Assembly (NCBI GenBank): GCA_016744595.1
Contig: JADGEB010000029.1
Span: 426 to 43,321, forward strand
Direction: 5' to 3'
Length of the DNA: 42,896 bases
Origin: Desulfuromusa sp.
Lineage (GTDB): Bacteria > Desulfobacterota > Desulfuromonadia > Desulfuromonadales > Geopsychrobacteraceae
Part shown: positions 19,623 to 28,992 of the stretch, in pieces
Numbering within the stretch: position 1 is the stretch's first letter
Layout of the letters: each line of letters starts with the position of its first letter
Notes under the pieces: generated by a model
What the model saw: the letters and a program-made list of their open reading frames with translations, nothing else
The model's database searches: none
What the model was told of the DNA's origin: nothing
Translations under genes and position numbers: made by a program

Positions 19623-20453
19623 CTACTGTCTCGCCAAACGTAAATTAGCTATGTGAGTTTCGAAATTTGAACGGAAGGGGTTGATATCTAAACCACCCCG
19701 ACGAGTATAACGGGCATAAACTGTCAACTTCTCGGGTTGGCAATAACGCATCAAATCAACAAAAATCCGCTCGACACATTGTTCGTGAAATTCGTTGTGC
19801 TGACGAAATGAAATCAGGTAACGCAATAAGGCTTCTGGGTCAATTTTACTACCATGATACCGAATCAACACACTTCCCCAGTCGGGCTGATTGGTCACCA
19901 GACAGTTACTTTTTAACAGATGACTGTGCAACTCATCTTCTATTTGTTGATGTGGATCTGTAGAGTTTTGTAGCAAAGATGGATCGAGAGAATACTCATC
20001 AACTTCAATATCCAGATCATCAATGCACGTGCCCGACAAGCTCTGAATCTGCTCAGTAATAAACTGATCGCTGTCAAGCAAGCGGACACGAACGGTGGCA
20101 CCAGCGGCGGCTGACAGGTCTGCAACCATCCGCTCTTCAACCTGCTCAAAATCATGCAAGCGGGTCTGGTTAAATGAATTCAGGTAAAGCTTGAACGATT
20201 TTGATTCAATCAGATTGGGAGATTCACAGGGAATATGAAATTCTCCCATGGCAATAATTGGTTTTCCTTTCAAGTTGAGCCAGGAAAGTTCAAAGGCGTT
20301 CCAAATATCATAGCCACAAAAAGGTAAAGAGTCGGTAACGCCAATAACATCCCGCTTAACCTGACGTGGAAAGGGACAGAGTAACTCAGGATCATACTCG
20401 GCTTTATACACGGTATGCTTGCCCAATGGTAGAATCGATTTATAATCAGACAT
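19623..20453 (-). CDS. queF: NADPH-dependent 7-cyano-7-deazaguanine reductase QueF (long form)
   Basis: QueF reduces preQ0 to preQ1 in queuosine biosynthesis. The 276-residue product is the two-lobed, Escherichia coli-type form. It has the NADPH motif [11 protein letters not shown] in the N-terminal lobe and the active-site cysteine in [13 protein letters not shown] in the C-terminal lobe, where the FHEQCVERI glutamate also lies. The ATG at 20453 is preferred because AAGG lies eight bases upstream. It is divergent from asd. No preQ1 riboswitch was seen upstream. Confidence 0.93.
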   Translation of the reverse strand: MSDYKSILPLGKHTVYKAEYDPELLCPFPRQVKRDVIGVTDSLPFCGYDIWNAFELSWLNLKGKPIIAMGEFHIPCESPNLIESKSFKLYLNSFNQTRLHDFEQVEERMVADLSAAAGATVRVRLLDSDQFITEQIQSLSGTCIDDLDIEVDEYSLDPSLLQNSTDPHQQIEDELHSHLLKSNCLVTNQPDWGSVLIRYHGSKIDPEALLRYLISFRQHNEFHEQCVERIFVDLMRYCQPEKLTVYARYTRRGGLDINPFRSNFETHIANLRLARQ

Positions 20454-20603
20454 AGAGAGACCTTCGTAAATATACAATTATCGCAAAAAATATTACCACT
20501 TTTCAGAAATTGCTGATATGATTTCTTGTTAATGCTGGGTTGATCAATCTAACCAGCTGAAGCATAAGTACTTTTCATTCAACCGTCAACATGGAGAAAG
20601 ATT

Positions 20604-21710
20604 ATGAAAGTTGGATTAGTGGGTTGGCGTGGCATGGTCGGTTCCGTGCTGATGCAACGGATGCTAGAAGAAGATGACTTTGCCGGAGTCAAGCCAGTTT
20701 TTTTCTCAACCTCTCAGGCAGGTCAGGCAGCCCCTGATTTTGGCCAAGGAGAGGGAACGCTGGAAGATGCAAACAATATCACCAAACTCGCTGAGCAGGA
20801 TATCATTATTACCTGTCAGGGTGGAGATTATACCAAAGCTGTTCATCCGAAACTCCGCGCTAGTGGCTGGGATGGCTACTGGATCGATGCTGCTTCTTCG
20901 CTGCGAATGGACGATAACTCTGTCATTATTCTTGATCCCATTAATCGTGATGTCATTGATGCTGCATTAAAGAATGGTTGTAAAGATTTCATCGGTGGCA
21001 ATTGTACCGTCAGTTTGATGCTGATGGCCATTGGTGGACTGTTCAACGCCGGTCTGGTGGAATGGGTCAGCTCGATGACCTATCAGGCAGCATCTGGTGC
21101 TGGAGCACCAAATATGCGTGAGCTACTGACGCAAATGGGAACCTTGAACGATTGTGTTGCTCAAGAGCTACAAACCCCCGGATCAGCAATCCTGGAGATC
21201 GATAAAAAAGTCACTGCCACCCTGCGCAGTGATGAATTTCCAAAAACTGAGTTTGGATTTCCTTTAGCCGGCAGCGTTCTCCCCTGGATTGATCGCGAGG
21301 TTGAAGATGGTCAGAGTCGGGAAGAGTGGAAAGGGATTGCTGAAACCAATAAGATTCTCGACAGTCAAACCCCAATCCCGATTGATGGAATCTGTGTTCG
21401 TATCGGTTCGATGCGCTGCCATAGTCAGGCACTGACAATTAAATTGAACAAAAATATACCGATTGAAGAAATTGAATCACTGATCAGTAATGGCAATCAA
21501 TGGGTTCAATTGGTCTCAAATACTAAGGCAGAGACATTGGAGCAACTGACTCCTGCTGCAGTTTCTGGAACTCTGGAAATTCCCGTTGGCCGAGTGCGTA
21601 AAATGCATATGGGCCCAGAGTATCTCTCAGTATTCACCTGTGGAGATCAACTCTTATGGGGTGCAGCTGAACCGCTTCGGCGCATGATGAGAATTCTTGC
21701 TGAAAAATAG
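20604..21710 (+). CDS. asd: Aspartate-semialdehyde dehydrogenase Asd
   Basis: Asd reduces aspartyl phosphate to the semialdehyde, which feeds DapA and the threonine/methionine branch. The 368-residue protein has the NADP-binding start [14 protein letters not shown], the catalytic cysteine in [10 protein letters not shown] and the substrate motif around [10 protein letters not shown]. The length and motifs are of the Gram-negative (E. coli-like) type. GGAGAAAGATT precedes the ATG. Together with lysC about 0.3 kb away and dapA/dapB/dapL earlier, most of the aspartate-to-LL-diaminopimelate route lies in this window. Confidence 0.96.
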   Translation: MKVGLVGWRGMVGSVLMQRMLEEDDFAGVKPVFFSTSQAGQAAPDFGQGEGTLEDANNITKLAEQDIIITCQGGDYTKAVHPKLRASGWDGYWIDAASSLRMDDNSVIILDPINRDVIDAALKNGCKDFIGGNCTVSLMLMAIGGLFNAGLVEWVSSMTYQAASGAGAPNMRELLTQMGTLNDCVAQELQTPGSAILEIDKKVTATLRSDEFPKTEFGFPLAGSVLPWIDREVEDGQSREEWKGIAETNKILDSQTPIPIDGICVRIGSMRCHSQALTIKLNKNIPIEEIESLISNGNQWVQLVSNTKAETLEQLTPAAVSGTLEIPVGRVRKMHMGPEYLSVFTCGDQLLWGAAEPLRRMMRILAEK

Positions 21711-21726
21711 ATTTATCTATATAGAA

Positions 21727-21760
21727 CAGTACCCCCCTGGCTTCTGTCAGGGGGGTACTG
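21727..21760 (+). terminator. Strong hairpin after asd
   Basis: A perfect 13-bp inverted repeat (CAGTACCCCCCTG / CAGGGGGGTACTG) with an 8-nt loop lies 17 bp after asd. The base run that follows is A-rich rather than T-rich, so termination efficiency is uncertain; it may instead protect the mRNA 3' end. Confidence 0.6.
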
Positions 21761-21837
21761 AAAAAAATCTTGTTATTTGTTAAACTTTTCACTGTGGGGG
21801 GTCGAAATAAAAAGAAAAAATATTAGGTATAGGAAAA

Positions 21838-21978
21838 ATGACTAAAGATATTTTCAAACTAATTATTTTAGTTGTCGTTGTAGTTGCCATCATTGTAGGA
21901 ATCTACTTCTTTGGCAAAACAATAGACAATAAGAAAAAATATCAACACCCCATTACAAAACCAGGGGGTGGTTGGTAG
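21838..21978 (+). CDS. Small single-pass membrane protein (46 residues)
   Basis: A short frame starts at ATG with AGGA close upstream. It encodes a lysine-bearing N terminus, a strongly hydrophobic helix (LIILVVVVVAIIVGIYFF) and a basic tail ending PGGGW. No family is recognised. The long uninterrupted hydrophobic helix with flanking charges and the upstream hairpin support a real gene, but a frame this short could arise by chance. Confidence 0.5.
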   Translation: MTKDIFKLIILVVVVVAIIVGIYFFGKTIDNKKKYQHPITKPGGGW

Positions 21979-21979
21979 C

Positions 21980-22005
21980 CTGGGATCATCTTTCAATGAC
22001 CCCAG
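21980..22005. terminator. Hairpin between convergent small ORF and lysC
   Basis: CTGGGATCAT and ATGACCCCAG form a 10-bp stem with one mismatch and a 6-nt loop. It lies immediately beyond the lysC stop and probably separates the convergent units. There is no clear T-tract. Confidence 0.45.
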
Positions 22006-22017
22006 TTCAAAGAGGCC

Positions 22018-23250
22018 TTAGCTCTCATCGATCTCCGGCAAATCCAAACCGAATGCCCTGTGCAACACCCGCACCGCTAATTCAGTATATTTTGCATTAA
22101 CTATACACGATACTTTGATCTCACTAGTTGAAATCATTTGGATATTGATTCCTTCTTGTGACAAAGCTTCAAACATAGTACTGGCTACACCGGCATGTGA
22201 ACGCATCCCAACTCCGATAATTGATACTTTGGAAATCTCGAGGTCGGAACTGACTCCACGAGCCTTGATTTTATCGGCGATCTTTTCGATAATCCCAACT
22301 GCTTTTTTACAATCTCCTTTTGGTACAGTAAAGGTCAGATCAGTTGCACCCTGATGTGATATATTCTGAATAATCATATCGACAGTAATATTGTTTTCAC
22401 TCAATGGCGTAAATATCTGTGCAGAAATACCCGGTTGATCCGGCACACCAAAAATACTGATCTTTGCTTCATCCTTATTATAAGCCACACCTGAAACCAG
22501 CACAGTTTCCATCTCGTGATCCTCCTTCATTACCAACGTACCCTGTCCATCATGAAAACTGGAACGTACGTGAATGACAACGTTATATTTTTTAGCGAAT
22601 TCAACACTACGAATTTGCAGAACTTTTGCTCCCAGAGATGCCATTTCAAGCATTTCATCGTAGGATATCTTTTCAATTTTTTGTGCTTCAGGAACCATTC
22701 TCGGGTCAGTGGTGTAAACCCCATCAACATCAGTATAAATTTCACAAACATCCGCTTTCAAAGCTGCTGCAACAGCGACTGCTGAAGTATCGGAACCACC
22801 ACGGCCAAGAGTGGTAATGTTACCTTCACCATCAGTTCCTTGAAACCCGGCAACAATAACTATTGTCCCTTTTTCCAGATCCCCACGGATATTCTCATCG
22901 GCGATGCTCTTGATCCGTGCTCTGGCATGAGCCTTATCAGTGAGCATAGGAATCTGTGAACCAAGATAACTTTTAGCATTGTAACCCATAGACTGCAGAC
23001 ACATCGACAATAATGAAATCGTCACCTGTTCACCGGTTGACACGAGAACGTCATATTCACGATCACATGGTGTTTCGGTAATTTCTGCCGCCAAAGCCAC
23101 TAGACGATTTGTTTCACCGGACATAGCCGAAACAATAACAACAACCTCATTGCCATCATCAAAAGTTTTAGCAATCCGACGAGCAACATTGCGGATCCGT
23201 TCCACAGATCCGACAGAAGTGCCGCCATATTTCTGAACCACCAGAGCCAT
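22018..23250 (-). CDS. lysC: Aspartate kinase LysC
   Basis: Aspartokinase phosphorylates aspartate, the entry step to lysine, threonine and methionine. The 410-residue monofunctional protein starts [12 protein letters not shown] (kinase motif) and has [16 protein letters not shown]. It ends with two ACT domains ([16 protein letters not shown] and [18 protein letters not shown]), which in the family bind lysine and/or threonine for feedback control. The ATG has AGGAAGAGGA upstream. No lysine riboswitch was recognised in the 235 bp before it; that region holds a long inverted repeat. Confidence 0.96.
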   Translation of the reverse strand: MALVVQKYGGTSVGSVERIRNVARRIAKTFDDGNEVVVIVSAMSGETNRLVALAAEITETPCDREYDVLVSTGEQVTISLLSMCLQSMGYNAKSYLGSQIPMLTDKAHARARIKSIADENIRGDLEKGTIVIVAGFQGTDGEGNITTLGRGGSDTSAVAVAAALKADVCEIYTDVDGVYTTDPRMVPEAQKIEKISYDEMLEMASLGAKVLQIRSVEFAKKYNVVIHVRSSFHDGQGTLVMKEDHEMETVLVSGVAYNKDEAKISIFGVPDQPGISAQIFTPLSENNITVDMIIQNISHQGATDLTFTVPKGDCKKAVGIIEKIADKIKARGVSSDLEISKVSIIGVGMRSHAGVASTMFEALSQEGINIQMISTSEIKVSCIVNAKYTELAVRVLHRAFGLDLPEIDES

Positions 23251-23396
23251 AACAGTCCTCTTCCTCCTTTTCAGGAAAAACCGACAGAACTAATTTGAGA
23301 TTGTCGGCACTTATAAATAGACAATCAAAATCTCAAGAATGTACTTTAATATCAGGAAACTCAGAAACGGTCAAAATCTTTTTCCAGACAAGTGAT

Positions 23397-23457
23397 ATTT
23401 AGATAAAAGTCGAGCTGATTACTAATAGATAGCAACCAGCTCGACTTTTATCTAAAT
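23397..23457. repeat. 21-bp perfect inverted repeat with 19-nt loop
   Basis: Left arm 23397-23417 and right arm 23437-23457 are perfect complements containing AGATAAAAGTCGAGCTG and its complement. It lies between the 23486-23695 gene (whose transcript it would end) and the lysC promoter region, both on the minus strand. After the right arm, read on either strand, the sequence is T/A-rich, so a bidirectional terminator is the simplest reading. Confidence 0.85.
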
Positions 23458-23485
23458 TAAAACTTAAGCTCCGGCAAGGTGAAAA

Positions 23486-23695
23486 TTAATTTTTTCTTCG
23501 TTCTGCTCCGGAAAAACTGATTTCTCCCACATGCCGAACCGCATCTGTAGCAACATTAACCCAACCACTTGAACGCTCAAATTGCTCAATCTGCTTCGAA
23601 TTGATCAAAGTGCTGAGCAAAGCAGGACTGATACGATCTTTGACGCCATTCTTGTAAATAACATTAATTTGAGTATTTTGCCTGAAGAACCCCAT
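23486..23695 (-). CDS. Small conserved protein, possibly GSU3473-like
   Basis: The 69-residue protein has ISPALLSTLINSKQIEQFERSSGWVNV in its middle. The pattern of a short beta start, an LL-x-x-LI-x-x-x-x-I helix and an RSSGWV turn resembles small Geobacter proteins annotated as GSU3473 family. I recall that family from memory and could not check it. GGGAGG lies seven bases before the ATG at 23695, which decides the start over an upstream ATG. The function is unknown. Confidence 0.65.
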   Translation of the reverse strand: MGFFRQNTQINVIYKNGVKDRISPALLSTLINSKQIEQFERSSGWVNVATDAVRHVGEISFSGAERRKN

Positions 23696-23896
23696 GCGTA
23701 GACCTCCCTTCTGACAATTTGTATCTATAAGGTTAGCCGAATTGCCTATGGATAGCAAGTCACAACAAAATGTTTTCTTCTATTTATTAACAACTTAGAA
23801 CGGCACTGAAACATACATCTTTCCAGTTTTTTTGTGATAGCAAAAAAATCAAGTGTTGGGGGGAGAGGGCCGGTTAAGAAAGAGGAAGGAAAAGCA

Positions 23897-24535
23897 TTAT
23901 TCCCGATCAGCCATAAGCCCTGATGCAATGGCAGACATAAGTCGCTCAACAATCAGAAGGTGCGTTTCCTTCTTATCCTCTAACTTAAGGAGATCTGAGA
24001 AATCGATGGGCGCACCAAAGCGAATTGTCCCTTGTTGTCCAAACTTTAAAAACTTCCAGTGATTAATTCCAGATAGGGCTGTCGGTATTACCACTGGTTG
24101 ATGTTCATAAATCAATTTACCGACACCACGATTTCCCGACCCCAATTTTCCATCTTTGTGACGAGTTCCTTCTGGGAAAAGCATCACCTTTTGTGTCTGA
24201 AGCAAGTTGCCTAAATACTTACCCGCCCGGATATCACGTCCACGCTTAATGGGAAAAGCCCCCCACGAACGATAAAGTGCCCCAACCAAAGGATTTTTGA
24301 ATAGCTCCTCTTTAGCCGGAGCCCACGTCATCTGCCAGGGATGATGCTTCATAACTGCTGCTGGGATAAAGACTGTGTCATAACCGGAGATATGATTTGC
24401 CGCGAGAAGCACTCCACCGCTGGTAGGAATATTTTCTGCACCAATAACTTGAAATCGGTTAAAAAAGCTCGCGTACGAACGGATCACGGCAGAACTGATT
24501 GTCACCCATAGTCGACGAATAAATGATACTTCCAA
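23897..24535 (-). CDS. plsC: 1-acyl-sn-glycerol-3-phosphate acyltransferase (PlsC family), TTG start
   Basis: This enzyme acylates lysophosphatidic acid at the inner membrane in phospholipid synthesis. The 212-residue protein has the four acyltransferase blocks: NHISGYD (catalytic NHx4D), FPIKRGRD, LFPEGTRHKDG and VVIPTALSG. The start is TTG at 24535, supported by AGGAG seven bases upstream. It is divergent from the DjlA-like gene. Confidence 0.9.
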   Translation of the reverse strand: MEVSFIRRLWVTISSAVIRSYASFFNRFQVIGAENIPTSGGVLLAANHISGYDTVFIPAAVMKHHPWQMTWAPAKEELFKNPLVGALYRSWGAFPIKRGRDIRAGKYLGNLLQTQKVMLFPEGTRHKDGKLGSGNRGVGKLIYEHQPVVIPTALSGINHWKFLKFGQQGTIRFGAPIDFSDLLKLEDKKETHLLIVERLMSAIASGLMADRE

Positions 24536-24684
24536 AGGTACGCTCCTGATATTTACTGATTTGCCAACATAAAAGATAGCGGCCAGATAAAATCCTTGCA
24601 GCCACTACAAACATCACTCATTATATCTACTTTGTTTCACTCTACCATGAATATAAATAGTTTTTACTGAAAAGGATAATGATT

Positions 24685-25446
24685 ATGGGTTGGTTATCAG
24701 GTGTAATTGGCGGAGGGCTTGGCGCAATGATTGCCGGACCATTTGGTGCCATCATGGGCGCGGCAATCGGCTCCAGTATGGGAGGTTCCAAAAATCCGGC
24801 AGCAGGAAAAATAGGTTACAATCAATCCCAACAACGGCAGGCAATCTTTTTTACCGCTGCTTTTTCTATGGTCGGTAAACTTGCAAAAGCCGACGGTCGG
24901 GTTTGCCCCGATGAGATCGCTGCAATCGAAAAGATCTCTAAAGAAGCACTGGGACTGGACAATCAAACCCGAACCTATGCCTTCAATGTTTTTACTCAGG
25001 CAAAAGACCGGCCTGAATCTTTTGCCGACTATGCCCAACAATTTGGTAATTTATTTCGCCAGGATCAGCAATTATGTAATTTCATGATGAGCTTTCTGTT
25101 TCAAGTGGCCATGGCAGACGGCGAACTGCATCCCCAGGAAGAGAACATGTTGCTTGAGGCAAAAACCGCCTTCGGTTTACATGAAAGTGTTTATCAGTCC
25201 TTACGCAGTCGCTATGTCGGTCTTCATTCCTCAACTGTCAGCCTAAGCAAGCACTACGAAAACCTTGGTGTCTCAAATAAGGCAACAGCGGCTGAAATCA
25301 AGAAAGCCTACCGTCAAAAAGCGACTGAATTCCACCCTGACAAAATTGAAGGGAAGGGTTTACCTCCAGAATTTATCAAGTTTGCTAATGATCGCCTGGC
25401 AGAGATCAATGAATCGTATGATGCCGTTATGGCTGCCAAAAAATAG
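24685..25446 (+). CDS. DjlA-like co-chaperone (TerB plus J domain)
   Basis: The product is about 253 residues. The N terminus is a glycine-rich hydrophobic segment (GVIGGGLGAMIAGPFGAIMG), likely a membrane anchor. The middle is a TerB-like helical domain with DGRVCPDEIAAIEK and ADGELHPQEENML repeats. The C terminus is a J domain with the HPD triad (ATEFHPDKIEG), which in the family stimulates DnaK. This order is that of DjlA. The second ATG (24685) is preferred because the first is only two bases from the AGGA site. pgi follows after 21 bp. Confidence 0.88.
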   Translation: MGWLSGVIGGGLGAMIAGPFGAIMGAAIGSSMGGSKNPAAGKIGYNQSQQRQAIFFTAAFSMVGKLAKADGRVCPDEIAAIEKISKEALGLDNQTRTYAFNVFTQAKDRPESFADYAQQFGNLFRQDQQLCNFMMSFLFQVAMADGELHPQEENMLLEAKTAFGLHESVYQSLRSRYVGLHSSTVSLSKHYENLGVSNKATAAEIKKAYRQKATEFHPDKIEGKGLPPEFIKFANDRLAEINESYDAVMAAKK

Positions 25447-25467
25447 TTCTTAAATGTGAGGTGTTTG

Positions 25468-27117
25468 ATGCCTGAATTGACCCAATTCCCAGCCTGGCAG
25501 GCTCTCCAGGCACATCATCAATCGATTGAAAAACTACACCTGCGTGATCTGTTTGCCGAAGATCCACGACGATTTGATAAACTCTCCCTGCAGTTTGGTA
25601 ATATCCTCTTTGATTACTCCAAACATAGAATCACCGCCGCCACACTAAAACTGTTGATTAAGCTAGCCCAACAAACCGGTCTACAAGAAAAAATCAATAA
25701 AATGTTTGTCGGGGAAAGAATCAACACCACAGAACAACGCCCTGTCCTCCATATTGCTTTACGTAACCGCAGTAATCGTCCAATCTCAGTTGATGGGCAT
25801 GATGTCATGCCACAGGTCAATGCAGTCCTGGGAAAAATGGGTGTATTTTGCGAACAAGTCCGCTCTGGCCATTGGCTTGGGACAACCGGACACCCGATCA
25901 CTGACATTGTTAACATTGGCATTGGCGGATCAGATCTCGGGCCATTGATGGTCACAGAAGCATTAAAACCCTATGGACACAAAAGGCTGAAGGTTCACTT
26001 TGTCTCCAATGTTGATGCCACCCACCTGGTTGAAGCGCTTCGTCATCTAAATCCGGAAACAACTCTGTTTCTGATTGCATCTAAAACCTTCACAACACAA
26101 GAAACCATGGTAAACGCACACTCTGCCAAACAGTGGTTGTTGAAACAGGTCAAGGATGAGGCAGCGGTTTCCCGGCATTTTGTAGCCATCTCTACCAATA
26201 GGGAAAAAGTCTGTGAATTCGGGATTAACCCCGAAAATATGTTCGAGTTCTGGGACTGGGTCGGAGGGCGCTATTCACTTTGGTCAGCTATCGGTCTGTC
26301 AATTGCCCTCTATATCGGCATGGATCAATTTGAAGAGCTATTAACGGGTGCACACAAAGTAGATGAGCACTTCCGTACCGCAACCTTCGACAAGAATATC
26401 CCCGTGCTGATGGGGCTCCTCGGGATCTGGTATAATAATTTTTTTGCTGCCGATTCTCATGTCATTCTCCCTTACGATCAATATCTGCACCGCTTCCCCG
26501 CTTACTTTCAACAAGGTGACATGGAAAGCAATGGCAAGGGAGTCACTCTCTCCGGGAAACAAGTCGATTATTCTACTGGCCCAATTATCTGGGGCGAACC
26601 TGGCACCAATGGCCAGCACGCTTTTTATCAGCTGCTTCATCAGGGCACTAAACTGGTTCCAGCCGATTTCCTCGCTGCGATTGAAAGTCAAAACCCAATT
26701 GGGGATCACCAACAAATCCTGCTATCAAATTTTTTCGCTCAATCTGAAGCACTCATGAGGGGAAAAACTGCCGAAGAAGTACAAAACGAACTGGAAGCTG
26801 AGAGGTTCAGTCAGAGCCAGATCGAGCAACTATTGCCACACAAGATTTTCCTTGGTAATCGCCCTAGTAGTTCCTTTCTATTTGACAAACTCTCGCCACA
26901 GACTCTTGGTTCCCTGATCGCTTTTTATGAACATAAAATTTTTACTCAAGGAGCCATTTGGAACCTCAACCCCTTTGATCAATGGGGAGTCGAACTGGGC
27001 AAACAGCTGGCAAAAAAGATTCTTCCCGAGTTGTCTCAAGAAAAGATTGTAACCAGTCATGACTGTTCAACAAACGGTCTCATCAACTACTATCATCAGC
27101 ATGTATTAAAAAAATAA
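25468..27117 (+). CDS. pgi: Glucose-6-phosphate isomerase Pgi
   Basis: Pgi interconverts glucose-6-phosphate and fructose-6-phosphate. The 549-residue length equals the classical bacterial and eukaryotic form. Signatures seen are [10 protein letters not shown] (phosphate binding), [18 protein letters not shown] and [17 protein letters not shown], with the active-site glutamate and histidine regions intact. The ATG at 25468 follows GAGGTGTTTG. It shares direction with the DjlA-like gene. Confidence 0.96.
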   Translation: MPELTQFPAWQALQAHHQSIEKLHLRDLFAEDPRRFDKLSLQFGNILFDYSKHRITAATLKLLIKLAQQTGLQEKINKMFVGERINTTEQRPVLHIALRNRSNRPISVDGHDVMPQVNAVLGKMGVFCEQVRSGHWLGTTGHPITDIVNIGIGGSDLGPLMVTEALKPYGHKRLKVHFVSNVDATHLVEALRHLNPETTLFLIASKTFTTQETMVNAHSAKQWLLKQVKDEAAVSRHFVAISTNREKVCEFGINPENMFEFWDWVGGRYSLWSAIGLSIALYIGMDQFEELLTGAHKVDEHFRTATFDKNIPVLMGLLGIWYNNFFAADSHVILPYDQYLHRFPAYFQQGDMESNGKGVTLSGKQVDYSTGPIIWGEPGTNGQHAFYQLLHQGTKLVPADFLAAIESQNPIGDHQQILLSNFFAQSEALMRGKTAEEVQNELEAERFSQSQIEQLLPHKIFLGNRPSSSFLFDKLSPQTLGSLIAFYEHKIFTQGAIWNLNPFDQWGVELGKQLAKKILPELSQEKIVTSHDCSTNGLINYYHQHVLKK

Positions 27118-27166
27118 ATATAATCACCCCGATCTGTTGATTTCCACAATATTTATGGGTAATATG

Positions 27167-27181
27167 TAAGAATAATTCTTA
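27167..27181. promoter_or_regulatory. PerR/Fur-type 7-1-7 palindrome upstream of the peroxiredoxin
   Basis: TAAGAAT-A-ATTCTTA is a perfect 15-bp 7-1-7 palindrome ending 22 bp before the selenoperoxiredoxin start. The layout and bases are close to PerR boxes (TTATAATnATTATAA type). Peroxide or iron control of this gene is therefore plausible (inference). Confidence 0.6.
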
Positions 27182-27203
27182 TCTAGCCAAGAAGGGAGAG
27201 GTT

Positions 27204-27929
27204 ATGAGCGAAGAACAAGCAGCGGGCTGCACTAGGCCAACTGCCGCAGCAGCGACAGAAGATACCCCCAAGGCCGAAGAAACTGATCAACCTATCATTG
27301 CCAAAAAGGAGTCAAAAATGGTTCACGTAGGCGAAAAAGCACCGGATTTTACTGCGCCAGGCTACCACAATGGTGAATTTCTTAACGGAGTAAAGCTATC
27401 TGATTATGCAGGAAAATGGCTGCTCCTCTGTTTCTATCCCGGTGATTTCACCTTTGTTTGAGCGACAGAGCTCTCGGCAGTTGCCGAGAAATATCCTCAG
27501 TTTCAAGAGCTTGGAGTTGAACTTCTGTCGGTCAGCATCGATAGCATGTTTACTCATAAAGTTTGGAATGACCAAGAACTTTCAAAAATGGTTGATGGCG
27601 GAGTCCCATTCCCAATGCTTTCTGATGTTGGTGGTGATATCGGTAGACTTTATGGCATCTTCAATGAAGGAGCTAAGGTTGAGAACCGGGGTCGCTTTAT
27701 CATTGACCCAGACGGAGTCATTCAGGGATATGAAGTTCTCACCCCGCCCGTTGGTAGAAATGTGAATGAAACCCTGCGACAAGTGCAAGCTTTCCAGCTT
27801 GTTCGTAGTACAGGTGGGGCTGAAGCAACACCTTCTGGATGGAGACCCGGCAAAACGACCCTGAAGCCAGGCATCAACCTGGTCGGCAAAGTATGGGAAG
27901 CGTGGAAAGTCAGCGAAGCCGACGAATAA
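27204..27929 (+). CDS. prxU: Selenocysteine peroxiredoxin PrxU-type (Sec86)
   Basis: An AhpC/Prx1-type peroxiredoxin of 241 residues reduces peroxides with thiol donors. The active-site segment is [15 protein letters not shown], with TGA (27459-27461) in place of the peroxidatic cysteine codon; the homologous site is FVCPTEL. The frame continues through [15 protein letters not shown] and [15 protein letters not shown]. In the C-terminal arm, the resolving-cysteine motif (VCP in typical 2-Cys forms) reads [10 protein letters not shown], so no resolving cysteine is present there. GGGAGAGG precedes the ATG at 27204. An internal ATG at 27318, with AAGGAG, could give a shorter form lacking the GCTRPT leader. 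Confidence 0.93.
27472..27489 (+). promoter_or_regulatory. Candidate bacterial SECIS of the peroxiredoxin
   Basis: TCTCGGC-AGTT-GCCGAGA is a perfect 7-bp hairpin with a 4-nt loop having G at its second position. The loop starts 18 nt after the end of the TGA codon. It is the cleanest of the three SECIS candidates in the window. Confidence 0.85.
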
Positions 27930-27952
27930 AAACAATCTCGCTTCCAATCCAC

Positions 27953-27995
27953 ATAAACAAAGCCCCGGACCCTTGTGATTCGGGGCTTTGTTTAT
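27953..27995 (+). terminator. Intrinsic terminator after the selenoperoxiredoxin
   Basis: A perfect 15-bp inverted repeat (ATAAACAAAGCCCCG and complement) has a 13-nt loop, a GC-rich core and a TTTGTTT run. It begins 23 bp after the stop codon. Confidence 0.9.
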
Positions 27996-28283
27996 GGCAG
28001 ATAATATTTCCAAATGCAGGCAGCCCCTATCTATTGATCTTTCTAATCACAAATATCTTTTATTCGAAAAAAGGTGTATTGTTAGAAGAACACTCCAGCA
28101 CAAGTCCTCTATAAACCACCGATCTTCAAGCTATACGGAGATGACGTCACAGCAGTGAGAGTATTTAGGAGTGTATCGGAACGCCCATGCACGTTAATTG
28201 TCAAGCTGCCCCATAGATCCCAGCCCTCTCCCTGGTTTTTATCGGCCATTTCTTGGCTCACCTCCAAACAAGGGAGTAGTACT
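27996..28283. other. Intergenic stretch without a recognisable gene
   Basis: Between the terminator and the next gene I see no frame with a ribosome-binding site and no family resemblance on either strand. The region is AT-rich in its first half. It presumably carries the promoter of the gene at 28284, but no clear box could be named. Confidence 0.5.
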
Positions 28284-28688
28284 ATGCAAAGCACCACACT
28301 TTCAATCGGTGACCCAATCGAAGCTCGCTGCACTAAATGCAGGAAAAACACCGATCACATCATTATTACCCTGGAGGAAAAAGCACCCGCTAAAGTTCAA
28401 TGCAACACATGCACTCGCAAACACAAATACCGGGCACCGACGGTACCAAAAAAGACTACTACACGGCAGACTGCCAAGCCAAAAGATGCAGATCGAAAAG
28501 AGTGGGAGTCTCTACAGTCAGAAATGGACAGCGCAAAAGCAAAAACTTATTCGATGACAGAGTCCTACAAGCTTAACGCACTGATTAACCATCCTTCTTT
28601 CGGCCTAGGCATTGTGCAGCGCATAATCGGCTCACAAAAAATCGAAGTTCTCTTTGAAGAGGGAAGAAAGACAATGCGCTGCCAATAA
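28284..28688 (+). CDS. Small protein with a CxxC zinc-ribbon-like N terminus
   Basis: This 134-residue protein is of unknown function. The N-terminal third has two cysteine pairs (ARCTKCRK and QCNTCTRK), suggesting a bound zinc. The middle is lysine-rich and probably flexible. The C-terminal part, INHPSFGLGIVQRIIGSQKIEVLFEEG, resembles the small beta-barrel ending H-P-x-FG-x-G-x-V found in several uncharacterised bacterial proteins and in UvrD-type helicase tails. AAGGGAG lies eight bases before the ATG at 28284, which decides that start. Confidence 0.7.
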   Translation: MQSTTLSIGDPIEARCTKCRKNTDHIIITLEEKAPAKVQCNTCTRKHKYRAPTVPKKTTTRQTAKPKDADRKEWESLQSEMDSAKAKTYSMTESYKLNALINHPSFGLGIVQRIIGSQKIEVLFEEGRKTMRCQ

Positions 28689-28755
28689 CCCTCCCCCTGA
28701 TCCGCTATCTTGTTCCCTTTCATGGATATAGCAGAAATCAGAAAGAAAAGATGAA

Positions 28756-28968
28756 ATGAAAATTTGCGACCTGTGTGAGGAACAATCAAAAAAATCGCGA
28801 AATGGCAAACCGCATGAGTATTTATTGGAAATGGGAGAGCTTCGTATTTTTAAAGGGAAAAAGCCCCGAGGCTTCAAGGAACAAGATTACCAGTGTCAAA
28901 CATGCCAGACAAAATTTACCCATAGTACAGATAGCAACGATCTGGCATGGACTCTCTGGCACGGCTAA
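28756..28968 (+). CDS. Small Cys-rich (zinc-ribbon-like) protein of unknown function
   Basis: The 70-residue protein has cysteine pairs at each end of a beta-rich core: MKICDLCEEQ near the start and YQCQTCQTKFTHSTD near the end. This is the layout of a zinc ribbon. It ends in a tryptophan pair (LAWTLWHG). The ribosome-binding site is weak (AAAGAAAAG). It lies 67 bp after the previous small CxxC protein on the same strand and is convergent with the alarmone-synthetase-like gene. No function can be assigned. Confidence 0.6.
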   Translation: MKICDLCEEQSKKSRNGKPHEYLLEMGELRIFKGKKPRGFKEQDYQCQTCQTKFTHSTDSNDLAWTLWHG

Positions 28969-28992
28969 TTGTACCGAAGTTCTCCCCGTCGA

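Noticed and set aside
20454..20603. PreQ1 riboswitch before queF
   Set aside because: No aptamer-like stem followed by an A-rich tail was recognised in the divergent region.
23251..23485. Lysine riboswitch before lysC
   Set aside because: The conserved core bases of the lysine element were not found; only a long inverted repeat is present.
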